Assembly: GCA_050730675.1 (NCBI GenBank)
Contig: JBOHNM010000011.1
Location: 1 to 46,854, forward strand
Reading direction: 5' to 3'
DNA from: JBOHNM01 sp050730675
Lineage (GTDB): Bacteria > Planctomycetota > Phycisphaerae > Phycisphaerales > UBA1924
Length of the DNA stretch: 46,854 nt
The notes under the pieces were generated by a model, which worked only from the letters and a program-made list of their open reading frames with translations, was not told where the DNA came from and ran no database searches. Both the position numbers and the translations under genes were made by a program. Shown here piece after piece: positions 1 to 6,925 of the stretch. Position 1 is the stretch's first letter; the number at the start of each line of letters is the position of its first letter.

Positions 1-56
1 CCCCCCCACCCGCGCCAAAGAGCGCGAAGCAACGCCGCCCCGGCCGCAAGCGGCGG

Positions 57-572
57 ATGGCAGGCTGGCTCCTCCTGGCGATCGGCGTGCTGATCACGGG
101 TGTGGGGGGGGCGTCGAGGTGGTGGTATTACGGGAACGAACGAGCCAGTTGGTTCTGCATCGCAAACAAGGGGAGGGTGGATGTCCTGATCAATTGCGAC
201 ACGCCATTGAGGGATGATGGCTGGTTTGCCAAGCGCTTTGCGACTCCGGGAATCGAATTTTCTTGGACTGCCCCCACGCTCACCCCACCACCCGGCCGGG
301 TCATTTCCTCTTTCCGTCTGAGCCCCTTCGTCTCGCACTTGGCGGTGCCGAACGCGGCCAATGGACGGCCCATGTCTCTTACACAAGTTGTCCTCTGGCC
401 CTTCGCCCTCGGCTCCCTCCTCAGCGGCGGCTTGCTCCTGTGGTCCGGCCGCCGAGCCCGCCGCCGCGCGATGGGGGGGACAGGCGTGTGCCTCAAGTGC
501 GGCTACGACCTGCGCGGGCTGGCCGCGGGGAGCCCGTGCCCGGAGTGCGGGGGCGGCGGTGCAAAGGCCTGA
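57..572 (+). CDS. Membrane protein with C-terminal CGYD-type zinc ribbon
   Basis: A 171-residue protein with an N-terminal hydrophobic segment (residues 3-20), a polar and probably extracytoplasmic middle, and a second hydrophobic segment (about 108-128) followed by an RRARRR stop-transfer stretch. The C-terminus carries a four-cysteine zinc ribbon, CLKCGYDLRGL then CPECG. Related ribbons end the proteins at 12727-13251 and 20561-20956, so this is a dispersed family typical of planctomycetes (family knowledge). No enzymatic motif is visible. The gene is complete here, but nothing in the 56 bases upstream looks like a clear ribosome binding site. Function is unknown; the ribbon may hold a protein or nucleic-acid partner at the membrane. 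Confidence 0.7.
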   Translation: MAGWLLLAIGVLITGVGGASRWWYYGNERASWFCIANKGRVDVLINCDTPLRDDGWFAKRFATPGIEFSWTAPTLTPPPGRVISSFRLSPFVSHLAVPNAANGRPMSLTQVVLWPFALGSLLSGGLLLWSGRRARRRAMGGTGVCLKCGYDLRGLAAGSPCPECGGGGAKA

Positions 573-580
573 ATCGGCTC

Positions 581-806
581 GCCTTTGGCCCGGAGGGCCG
601 ACGGACGTTGCCAGGGGCGCAGCCGCGCAGCGGCCAGCCCCTGGTGAGCACTCTGTTGTGTCTGCCGCCCGGAGGGCGGACGAGTGAAAGCGCCAAAGCC
701 TCGCGCGCCCTCCGGGCGAAGAATGAAAAGGAGACGCCAACCAGGGGCTTGCTCGCTCTGCTCGCCGCGCCCCTGGCAACGATCGCTGGCCCTCCGGGCC
801 AAAGGC
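581..806. repeat. Large interrupted palindrome with four GCCCGGAGGGC-type cores
   Basis: Bases 581-645 are nearly the reverse complement of 740-806. The left arm starts GCCTTTGGCCCGGAGGGCC and ends AGCCCCTGGT; the right arm starts ACCAGGGGCT and ends GGCCCTCCGGGCCAAAGGC. Between the arms lie two smaller palindromes, around 664-679 and 700-716, built on the same GCCCGGAGGGC core. As RNA or cruciform DNA this would form a branched hairpin of about 226 nt. It fills the gap between the gene ending at 572 and the one starting at 993; apart from the -10-like hexamer at 981, nothing else is recognisable there. It is probably a REP/BIME-like or MITE-like intergenic element. Confidence 0.7.
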
Positions 807-980
807 AGCGACGGAAACGATTGAACTCCCCCCCCCGCCCCCATGCGTGCGGGCGCGCTGCGTCTGCGGCATCCCTGTGCCGCGCTGCCCCCACGCCATC
901 CCATCATCGCCTTCTTCCTCTTGTTCGCATGGCTCGCATCGCCTGAGTGACCCCGCCCCCCACCCTCACGCCCCACCCCT

Positions 981-986
981 TACACT
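981..986 (+). promoter_or_regulatory. -10-like hexamer 6 nt before the GTG of the dehydrogenase gene
   Basis: TACACT is followed by CCCGCC and then the GTG at 993. No Shine-Dalgarno sequence precedes the start. The spacing places transcription initiation on or next to the start codon, implying a leaderless mRNA. The same arrangement (TACGCT, CCCGCC, ATG) precedes the transaldolase gene. No convincing -35 box is visible. Confidence 0.4.
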
Positions 987-992
987 CCCGCC

Positions 993-2522
993 GTGCCCCA
1001 ACGCCCACCAACATCCTCCTCCCCCACCTCTCTCTCCAACTTCATCAACGGCCGCGCGGTCCCCCCATCCACCAACAAGTACTTAGACAACTTTGAACCC
1101 GCCACCGGCTCCCTCTACGGCGAAGTCCCCGACTCCTCCGCGGAGGACATCAACGCCGCCGTCGCCGCCGCCAAGGCCGCGTTCCCTGCGTGGGGGGGGG
1201 CCGCGACTTCGTCGATCGAGCGCTCGCGCCTGCTCCTTGCCCTTGCCGACGCCATCGACACCCCCGCCAACACCACCCGCCTGGCCGAGCTCGAATCACG
1301 CGACAGCGGCAAGCCCGTGTCGCTCGCCCGCGCCGTCGATATCCCCCGCGCCGCCGCCAACATCCGCTTCTTCGCCACCGCCATCCTCCACACCCACACC
1401 GAGGCCCACGAGTTCGACGGTGGGGGCACCCCCGACGGCATCCCCTCGCTCAACTACACCCTCCGCCGCCCCCGCGGCGTCGCCGGCTGCATCTCCCCCT
1501 GGAACCTCCCGCTCTACCTCCTCACCTGGAAGCTCGCCCCGGCGCTCGCCACCGGCAACACCGTCGTCGCCAAGCCCAGCGAGGTGACGCCCGCGACGGC
1601 TTCAGCGCTCGCGGAGCTCGCCGCCGAGGTCGGCTTCCCCCCCGGCGTACTCAACATTGTGCACGGGCGCGGCAGCGAGGCGGGCGCCGCGCTCGTCAAG
1701 CACCCCGACGTGCCGACCATCACCTTCACCGGCTCCACCGCCGTCGGCCGCTGGATCGGCCAGACCTGCGGCGACATGCTCAAGCGCGTCAGCCTCGAGC
1801 TGGGCGGCAAGAACCCGTTCATCATCTTCGACGATGCCGACCTGGAGGGCCGCGCCGGCGTCGGCGCCATCGAGACCGCCGCCCGCGCCGCATTCGCCAA
1901 CCAGGGGCAGATCTGCCTCTGCGGCTCGCGCCTGCTCGTCCACGACCGTGTGTACGACCGCGTCCTGGCCGCCATCATCGAGCGCGTCAAAGCCCTGCGC
2001 ATCGGCGACCCCGCCGAGCCCGCGACCCAGTTCGGCGCCCTCGTCAGTTCCGCCCACCGCGACAAGGTCGATGGCTGTGTCCAGGCCGCGAAAAAGCTCG
2101 GCGCCACCATCCACTGCGGCGGCGGCCCCGTGCCCCCCTCGGCCCTTCCCGAGCGCTGCAAAGCCGGCTTCTTCTACCAGCCCACGGTCATCAGCGGCCT
2201 CGACCCCGCCTGCGCCGTCGAGCAGGAGGAGATCTTCGGTCCCGTCGTCTCGCTGCAGCGCTTCACCGACGAGAAGCACGCCCTCGCCATCGCCAACGGC
2301 ACGCCCTACGGCCTGGCCGCCACGCTCTTCACCAAGGACCTCGCCCGCGCCCACCGCATGGCCAGCCACCTCGAGGCCGGCATCGTCTGGGTCAACTGCT
2401 GGATGGTCCGCGACCTCCGCACCCCCTTCGGCGGCGTCAAACAAAGCGGCGTCGGCCGCGAGGGCGGCCTCGAGGCCATCAAGTTCTTCACCGAACCTAA
2501 GAATGTGTGCATCGCCGTGTGA
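993..2522 (+). CDS. nbaE: 2-aminomuconate-6-semialdehyde dehydrogenase (ALDH8A1-like)
   Basis: A 509-residue aldehyde dehydrogenase that would oxidise 2-aminomuconate semialdehyde to 2-aminomuconate with NAD+. The fold signatures are all present: PWN at 169-171, the FTGS nucleotide loop near 245, general base Glu269 in LELGGKNP and catalytic Cys308 in NQGQICLC. The DIPRA/NIRFFA segment (116-127) and the C-terminal VNCWMVRDL followed by PFGG are specific to the ALDH8A1/AMSDH branch, where the NCWxxR motif is conserved. The context agrees, since five other kynurenine-pathway activities lie within 13 kb. The GTG start is preceded by a -10-like hexamer and no ribosome binding site; the first conserved residues (NFING) begin near residue 16, so a slightly later start is possible. 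A generic betaine-aldehyde-type role is less likely. Confidence 0.85.
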   Translation: MPQRPPTSSSPTSLSNFINGRAVPPSTNKYLDNFEPATGSLYGEVPDSSAEDINAAVAAAKAAFPAWGGAATSSIERSRLLLALADAIDTPANTTRLAELESRDSGKPVSLARAVDIPRAAANIRFFATAILHTHTEAHEFDGGGTPDGIPSLNYTLRRPRGVAGCISPWNLPLYLLTWKLAPALATGNTVVAKPSEVTPATASALAELAAEVGFPPGVLNIVHGRGSEAGAALVKHPDVPTITFTGSTAVGRWIGQTCGDMLKRVSLELGGKNPFIIFDDADLEGRAGVGAIETAARAAFANQGQICLCGSRLLVHDRVYDRVLAAIIERVKALRIGDPAEPATQFGALVSSAHRDKVDGCVQAAKKLGATIHCGGGPVPPSALPERCKAGFFYQPTVISGLDPACAVEQEEIFGPVVSLQRFTDEKHALAIANGTPYGLAATLFTKDLARAHRMASHLEAGIVWVNCWMVRDLRTPFGGVKQSGVGREGGLEAIKFFTEPKNVCIAV

Positions 2523-2533
2523 GGGAGAGCGCC

Positions 2534-2806
2534 ATGTGGTGGCTACCACTCATCCTGATCTCAATGTTGACGCTGATGATCCTCATCCAGAAACGGGGGT
2601 GGCAACGCAGCAACCCCTGCCCCGAGTGCGGCTCGACCATGGTGGTCGTCGACCCGGTGTCGAAGCGCGTCCACCTCGGCACGCCGAAACTGCTCCTGAT
2701 CCGCCGCAAGAAATGCACCGCCTACCGGGTCTCGGAGCACGGCGCCACGCCGAGAAGCGCCCGAGCCGACGAGCGCCAACTCTTCGCGGCAAATCCCAAC
2801 CCCTGA
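2534..2806 (+). CDS. Small single-span membrane protein with CPECG knuckle
   Basis: A 90-residue protein beginning MWWLPLILISMLTLMILI, a single hydrophobic span, followed by a basic cytoplasmic part. The tail has one CPECG knuckle (residues 28-32) and a later lone cysteine near residue 57, so it resembles a half zinc ribbon. A GAGGGAGAG tract at 2521-2529 gives a good ribosome binding site, which is why this ATG is preferred over the in-frame ATG at 2507. It starts 11 bases after the dehydrogenase stop and is probably cotranscribed with it. No function can be assigned from sequence. Confidence 0.55.
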   Translation: MWWLPLILISMLTLMILIQKRGWQRSNPCPECGSTMVVVDPVSKRVHLGTPKLLLIRRKKCTAYRVSEHGATPRSARADERQLFAANPNP

Positions 2807-2876
2807 AGCACAGTTCGTACATCGCTATTCTCCTGATTGAACCCTGACCTTTGGTCGGCTTTTCTGCGTTGGCCTT

Positions 2877-2910
2877 CCCCTTGGAGCCCTTCGAGCCCTT
2901 TGAGTTCGAT
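2877..2910. repeat. Dispersed intergenic word repeat, copy 1
   Basis: The tract ends in CCTTCGAGCCCTTTGAGTTC. An almost identical tract occurs in opposite orientation at 14414-14447. It is internally repetitive (GAGCCCTTC units) and lies just upstream of the RidA-family gene. Confidence 0.6.
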
Positions 2911-2924
2911 CCATTGGAGTACAG

Positions 2925-3350
2925 ATGTCCACACCCTCCCCCAAACCCCCCGACCCCACCGGCTCCTACGCCTACGCCCGCCGCGCCGGCAACCTCCTCT
3001 TCCTCGCCGGCATCGGCCCGCGCCGCCACGGAACCAAGGACATCCCCGGCGTCAAGCTCGACGCCCAGGGCATGATGATCTCCTACGACATCGAGGCCCA
3101 GGTCCGCCAGTGCTTCGCCAACGTCAAGATGGTCCTCGAGGAGCACGGCTCCAAATGGGAGAACATCGTCGACGTGCTCGTCTTCGTCACCGACATGCAG
3201 CGCGACTTCCCCACCTGCAACCGCCTCTGGGGCGAGTACTTCCCCCCCGGCCCCACCCAGCCCACCCGCACCACCATCGAGATCAAGAGCCTCCCACAGG
3301 CCGGTAACGCCCCAATCGCCTACGAGGTCAAGGTCGTCGCCACAATCTGA
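2925..3350 (+). CDS. nbaF: RidA-family 2-aminomuconate deaminase
   Basis: A 141-residue YjgF/RidA fold protein, close to the usual length for the family. It carries YARRAGNLLFLAGIGPR (29-45), the NVKMVLEEHG helix, and PTRTTIEI near 113, whose arginine matches the carboxylate-binding Arg of RidA; the terminal YEVKVVAT strand supplies the usual glutamate. RidA proteins hydrolyse imines and enamines. The subgroup with RRAGxLLFxxGIGPR is, as I recall it, 2-aminomuconate deaminase, which converts 2-aminomuconate to 4-oxalocrotonate and ammonia. The position 400 bases after the semialdehyde dehydrogenase supports this next step of the pathway. A generic enamine deaminase is the alternative. Confidence 0.75.
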   Translation: MSTPSPKPPDPTGSYAYARRAGNLLFLAGIGPRRHGTKDIPGVKLDAQGMMISYDIEAQVRQCFANVKMVLEEHGSKWENIVDVLVFVTDMQRDFPTCNRLWGEYFPPGPTQPTRTTIEIKSLPQAGNAPIAYEVKVVATI

Positions 3351-3397
3351 GTGATACCGGCTCAGGCCTTTTCCCAACACCCGGGAAAGGAGCCACC

Positions 3398-4348
3398 GTG
3401 ACCGCTCTCCCTCCGCCGTTGCCGCAGCCCTCGCCCGACGACCAACCCTTGCGCGACCCACAGCCCGCCGCCTCGCCCCCCGCGCAGCCCCTGCCGGAGG
3501 GGATCGCCCGCCTCCCCGCCTTTTCCGTCGCCGCGGCCTTCGCCCTCGGCTGGGACATCTTCGCCCGCAACTGGCTCGTCCTGGTCGGGGCCGGGTTCGT
3601 CGCCGGGCTCATCTCGCTCGTCGTCGCCTTCTTCCCGCATTTCGGCTGGGCCCTGTCGCTCTTTGTCGCCCCGATCGGCTCCTCGCTGTTGTTCATGGCC
3701 ACCCGCGCCGCGCGTGGGGGGGGAGGTGGGCCGCTCGAACCGATCAAATTCGAGTGGCTCTTCACCCAGCTCCGCCCCTACTGGCCCCTCTTCCTCGTCA
3801 ACCTCTTCTGCACAGCTTTGTGGATGCTCCTGATCCCCTTCGTCGCCGTCACGGGCCTGGGCATGGGCCTCGGCGCCATCGTCACGCAGTCGGGCTGGGG
3901 CGTGCTCATCGGCGCGTGCCTGCTGGTCCCCGTCCTCCTGGCCGCCCTCCTCGCCGCCATCTACCTCCACATCCGCTGGTACCTCGCACCCTTCTTCGTC
4001 CTTGAAGACCAGTCCGGGGCGATCGGCCCCATCGACGCCCTCCGCCGCTCATGGTCCGCCACCCGCGGCCGCGCCCTGAGCATCTTCGCCATCCTCCTCT
4101 GCCTCTGGCTCATCAACGTAGCAGGATTCCTCTGCATGTTCGTCGGCTACATCCTCTTCAGCCTCCCCCTCTCCATCGCCGTCACCGGCGCCATGTACGC
4201 CCTCATCGCCGCCGAAGCCCGCGCCGGCGAATCCCCGCAGCCCCCCGCGGCAACCCAACCGCCCGCACCCACCCCGCCCCCATCCCCCACCGCCCCGGAC
4301 GCCGATCCACCCCTCTACGGCGAAGGCCTCGCCCCATCGCTGGCTTGA
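3398..4348 (+). CDS. Polytopic membrane protein with proline-rich ends
   Basis: A 316-residue integral membrane protein with about six hydrophobic segments, near residues 56-80, 85-102, 127-150, 165-190, 229-250 and 252-272. The first 35 residues and the last 45 are rich in proline and alanine and are probably cytoplasmic tails. The ALRRSWSATRGRALSIF segment between two membrane spans is typical of the 'glycerophosphoryl diester phosphodiesterase membrane domain'/DUF975-type family, whose function is poorly known. GGAAAGGAG a few bases upstream supports the GTG start at 3398. The gene converges on the minus-strand gene ending at 4530. Confidence 0.65.
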   Translation: MTALPPPLPQPSPDDQPLRDPQPAASPPAQPLPEGIARLPAFSVAAAFALGWDIFARNWLVLVGAGFVAGLISLVVAFFPHFGWALSLFVAPIGSSLLFMATRAARGGGGGPLEPIKFEWLFTQLRPYWPLFLVNLFCTALWMLLIPFVAVTGLGMGLGAIVTQSGWGVLIGACLLVPVLLAALLAAIYLHIRWYLAPFFVLEDQSGAIGPIDALRRSWSATRGRALSIFAILLCLWLINVAGFLCMFVGYILFSLPLSIAVTGAMYALIAAEARAGESPQPPAATQPPAPTPPPSPTAPDADPPLYGEGLAPSLA

Positions 4349-4447
4349 CGGTCGACTATCGACCTACGACATCTGTGCTTCCAGCCTCGCCTTCCCCTCG
4401 CCTTTCCCTGCCTCTACGCGCGCTTCTTCCCCCTCTCTTGGTCTTCT

Positions 4448-4523
4448 TCTCCGTGTCCTCTGCGTCCTCTGTGTACAAACCGCCTCTGCCTTCCTCTGTG
4501 CTCTCTGTGTACTCTGTGGTGAA
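4448..4523. repeat. CTCTGTG-type tandem word repeat
   Basis: Imperfect tandem copies built on CCTCTGTGT(A) lie in the gap between two convergent genes. There is no coding potential on either strand. Similar low-complexity intergenic repeats occur at several other sites in this window. Confidence 0.55.
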
Positions 4524-4529
4524 AACTCT

Positions 4530-4781
4530 TCACGAGCGAGGCAACAACCGCGCAAAGACCCAGCACGCATCCGGCGCCACCGCCGCCAACAGCACAAGCG
4601 CGTGCCATCCGGTCGCAACCCCGCACGCCGCCCCCGCCAGCGCCAGCATCCCGCCGGTGTACCGCGTCGGCGGCAACCCCTCCGGCCGCCCTGCCCGCGC
4701 CCACTGCGCCGTCCAGATCAGGTTCGCCACCGTCACCGCCGCGGCAAGCCCCAGCAGCGCAATCGCCGCGCCGGCCAACAT
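4530..4781 (-). CDS. Small two-span membrane protein coupled to kmo-kynB
   Basis: An 83-residue hydrophobic protein with membrane spans at about residues 3-25 and 45-68, joined by a polar loop containing RPEGLPPTRYTGG. Its ATG overlaps the TGA stop of the KMO-formamidase gene in the string TGATG, an arrangement that usually means translational coupling. That makes it the third gene of a kynU, kmo-kynB, small-protein operon. I do not recognise the family. A part in substrate uptake or in holding the monooxygenase at the membrane is possible (mammalian KMO is membrane-bound), but this is inference only. Confidence 0.55.
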   Translation of the reverse strand: MLAGAAIALLGLAAAVTVANLIWTAQWARAGRPEGLPPTRYTGGMLALAGAACGVATGWHALVLLAAVAPDACWVFARLLPRS

Positions 4782-6925
4782 CACGCCCCGCCCAGCGGCC
4801 GCAGCACCGCCCGCACAGGGCTCCCGTCGAACCCCATCAGCTTCAGCGGCAGCGCGATCAGCTCGTATTCACCCGGCGCAACCTCCGACAGGTCAACGCC
4901 CTCGATGATCGCGATGTCGTGCCGCAGGATCGCCTTGTGCGCCGGCAGGTCCTTCGAGTCCTGCAGGTCCACACTCGGCGTGTCCACCGCGATCGTGATG
5001 ACGCCCTTCGCCGCCAGCGCATCGACCAACTCGACCGACAACCCCGCAAAGTCGCTGTTCCACTCCCCCCCCCCCACAAACGTGCCGGACTTCAGCAGCA
5101 CGCGGGGATGCCGCACGATTCCCAGCCCGCCAACCACATCCGCCACGGCGATCCGCTTGCCCTTCTCAACCTTCACCGCCAGCACATGGCACGGTCCAAC
5201 GTAGTACTCAAGCTTCTGCTCCCCCACCGACCGCGCCGCCAGCCCATAGTGGTTCGGCCCATCCGCGTGCGCACCCAGGTGCACCGTCCCCGTCAGCGTG
5301 CTCAGCGTGACCGTGTCCCCCTTGGCCAGGTCCATCAGCACCTTGCGACTCAACGGTGTGTCCCCGGGCCAGACGGGAGTAGACTCGCTCAAAGCCGGCG
5401 TGATGTCAATCGCGCCATCAGGCCCCCTCCCCGTTCCCAAGGGGGGCGGGGAGGGCTGAGGAGGGGGGTTTCCCCTTCGCGCCGAATCCTCACCCGCGGC
5501 TCTCAATTCGATGCCGGCGGCGGCCGCCTCTTCAAACGCTTTTCTCACCCGCTCCTTCCAAGCCCCCTCCCCCTCGGCCGCCAGCATCCCCGCCGGCACC
5601 GCCGCAATCACCCGCTCCAGCACCCGGTCCAGTTCCCGCCCGCGTCGCTGCGCCTCCGCGTACGGCACCGTCGAGAAGCTCACCAGGTTGTACTGCGGCG
5701 TCACCCGCTGCGGGAACATCGCATGCACCGCCTGCTCGACCTTCTTCTTGTACAAAAACTCGGGCCGCCCAACCTTGTCGCGCATCTCGACGAAGTTCTC
5801 CAGCGCCATCTCCGCGATCGCGTCCGCGTTCGCCTTCCGCAGCGACTGGAACTCCTCGAGCGCCCCGACCACATCGTCTCCCCGCCGCGACAGGCACTCC
5901 GCCAGGCACTTGCAGTCCTCGAACCCGCAGTTCATCCCCTGCCCGTAGAACGGCACGATCGCGTGCGCCGCATCCCCCACCAGCACCGTCCGGTTCCGCG
6001 CCCACGGCCAACACTTCACCGTCACCAGCGAACTCGACGGGTTGCGCCCGAAATCCAGCGCCAGCGTCGGCATCAGCGCCGCGGCATCCGGGTAGTGCTT
6101 CGCAAAGAACGCTTTCACCTGCTCGTCGGTCTTCAACTCGTCCAGCCCGTGCTCACCCTGCAGCGGCCAGAAGAGCGTGCACGTGAACGTCTTGTCGCGG
6201 TTGGGCAGCGCGATCATCATCGCCCCGCCCCGCGGCCAGATATGCAGCGCGTTCGGATCCATCGCCCAGCCGTCAAACTTCGCCGGATCCACCCCCACCG
6301 CCGCCGCGGCGGGGATGTGCAGTTCCTTGTACCCGTGCTCCAGATAGCTCTGGCTGTACTCAAATCGATCGGTCTTCATCAACACGCCGCGCACGGCGCT
6401 GAACGCACCATCCGCCCCGACGATGAGATCGCTCTCCACCCGCACCGCTTTGCCGTCGGTCGTCTGGAACTCCGCCGCCGTCGCCAGATAGTCCACGTTC
6501 ACGCACGGGTGATCGAAGAACCATTCCACATTTTCGTGATTGGCCGCCTCGTGGATCAGCGACAGGTTCAGCCCGCCGCGGCTCACCGAGTTGATCGCCT
6601 CCCCCGCTTTGCTGCTGTACGGCTGGAAGATCAGCTGCCCCCTGGGGGGCAGCGTGGGGGGGTGGATCATCCGACCCGTCATCGCGATCGCGTCCCGCTC
6701 CATCACCACCCGGTCCAGACCGACGCCCGCCAGCCCGTCCAAACCGCGCACCGACAGCGCCAGGTTGATCGACCGCCCGCCGATGTACCCCTTGGCCCGC
6801 GGGTCTCCCCGCCGCTCGTACACCGCCACCCGCCACCCCGCCCGCGCGAAATAGCACGCCAGCAAGGCCCCCACCAGCCCCGCGCCGACGATCGTCACAC
6901 GCTTGCCGTTGTCGCCGCTGCTCAT
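4781..6925 (-). CDS. kmo: Kynurenine 3-monooxygenase fused to kynurenine formamidase
   Basis: A 714-residue two-enzyme polypeptide. Residues 1-475 are an FAD-dependent kynurenine 3-hydroxylase: GAGLVG (14-19) binds the dinucleotide, GRSINLALS (50-58) is the KMO signature, VGADGAFS (169-176) is the DG motif, and LVGDAAHAIVPFYGQGMN (315-332) is the second FAD motif. ALHIWPR and FTCTLFWP match eukaryotic KMO closely. Residues 476-505 are a Pro/Gly/Arg-rich linker. Residues 506-714 are a KynB-type cyclase/formamidase with VWPGDTP (518-524), the metal motif HLGAHADGPNH (549-559), then LPAHK and IIEG, which supply the remaining expected ligands. The protein would turn N-formylkynurenine into kynurenine and then 3-hydroxykynurenine. 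The ATG at 6925 overlaps the kynureninase TGA (ATGA). No in-frame ATG or ribosome binding site precedes the formamidase part, so a true fusion is the simplest reading. Confidence 0.9.
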   Translation of the reverse strand: MSSGDNGKRVTIVGAGLVGALLACYFARAGWRVAVYERRGDPRAKGYIGGRSINLALSVRGLDGLAGVGLDRVVMERDAIAMTGRMIHPPTLPPRGQLIFQPYSSKAGEAINSVSRGGLNLSLIHEAANHENVEWFFDHPCVNVDYLATAAEFQTTDGKAVRVESDLIVGADGAFSAVRGVLMKTDRFEYSQSYLEHGYKELHIPAAAAVGVDPAKFDGWAMDPNALHIWPRGGAMMIALPNRDKTFTCTLFWPLQGEHGLDELKTDEQVKAFFAKHYPDAAALMPTLALDFGRNPSSSLVTVKCWPWARNRTVLVGDAAHAIVPFYGQGMNCGFEDCKCLAECLSRRGDDVVGALEEFQSLRKANADAIAEMALENFVEMRDKVGRPEFLYKKKVEQAVHAMFPQRVTPQYNLVSFSTVPYAEAQRRGRELDRVLERVIAAVPAGMLAAEGEGAWKERVRKAFEEAAAAGIELRAAGEDSARRGNPPPQPSPPPLGTGRGPDGAIDITPALSESTPVWPGDTPLSRKVLMDLAKGDTVTLSTLTGTVHLGAHADGPNHYGLAARSVGEQKLEYYVGPCHVLAVKVEKGKRIAVADVVGGLGIVRHPRVLLKSGTFVGGGEWNSDFAGLSVELVDALAAKGVITIAVDTPSVDLQDSKDLPAHKAILRHDIAIIEGVDLSEVAPGEYELIALPLKLMGFDGSPVRAVLRPLGGA
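5423..5475. repeat. GC-rich palindromic repeat encoding the fusion linker
   Basis: This stretch is an imperfect hairpin: GCCCCCTCCCCGTTCCC pairs with GGGGGGCGGGGAGGGC. It resembles the noncoding repeats found between bacterial genes rather than coding DNA. It is read in frame as a low-complexity peptide (NPPPQPSPPPLGTGRG) that joins the monooxygenase and formamidase domains. Confidence 0.5.

Noticed and set aside
2507..2533. Earlier in-frame ATG for the small membrane protein
   Set aside because: It would overlap the dehydrogenase end and lacks a ribosome binding site; the ATG at 2534 has one.
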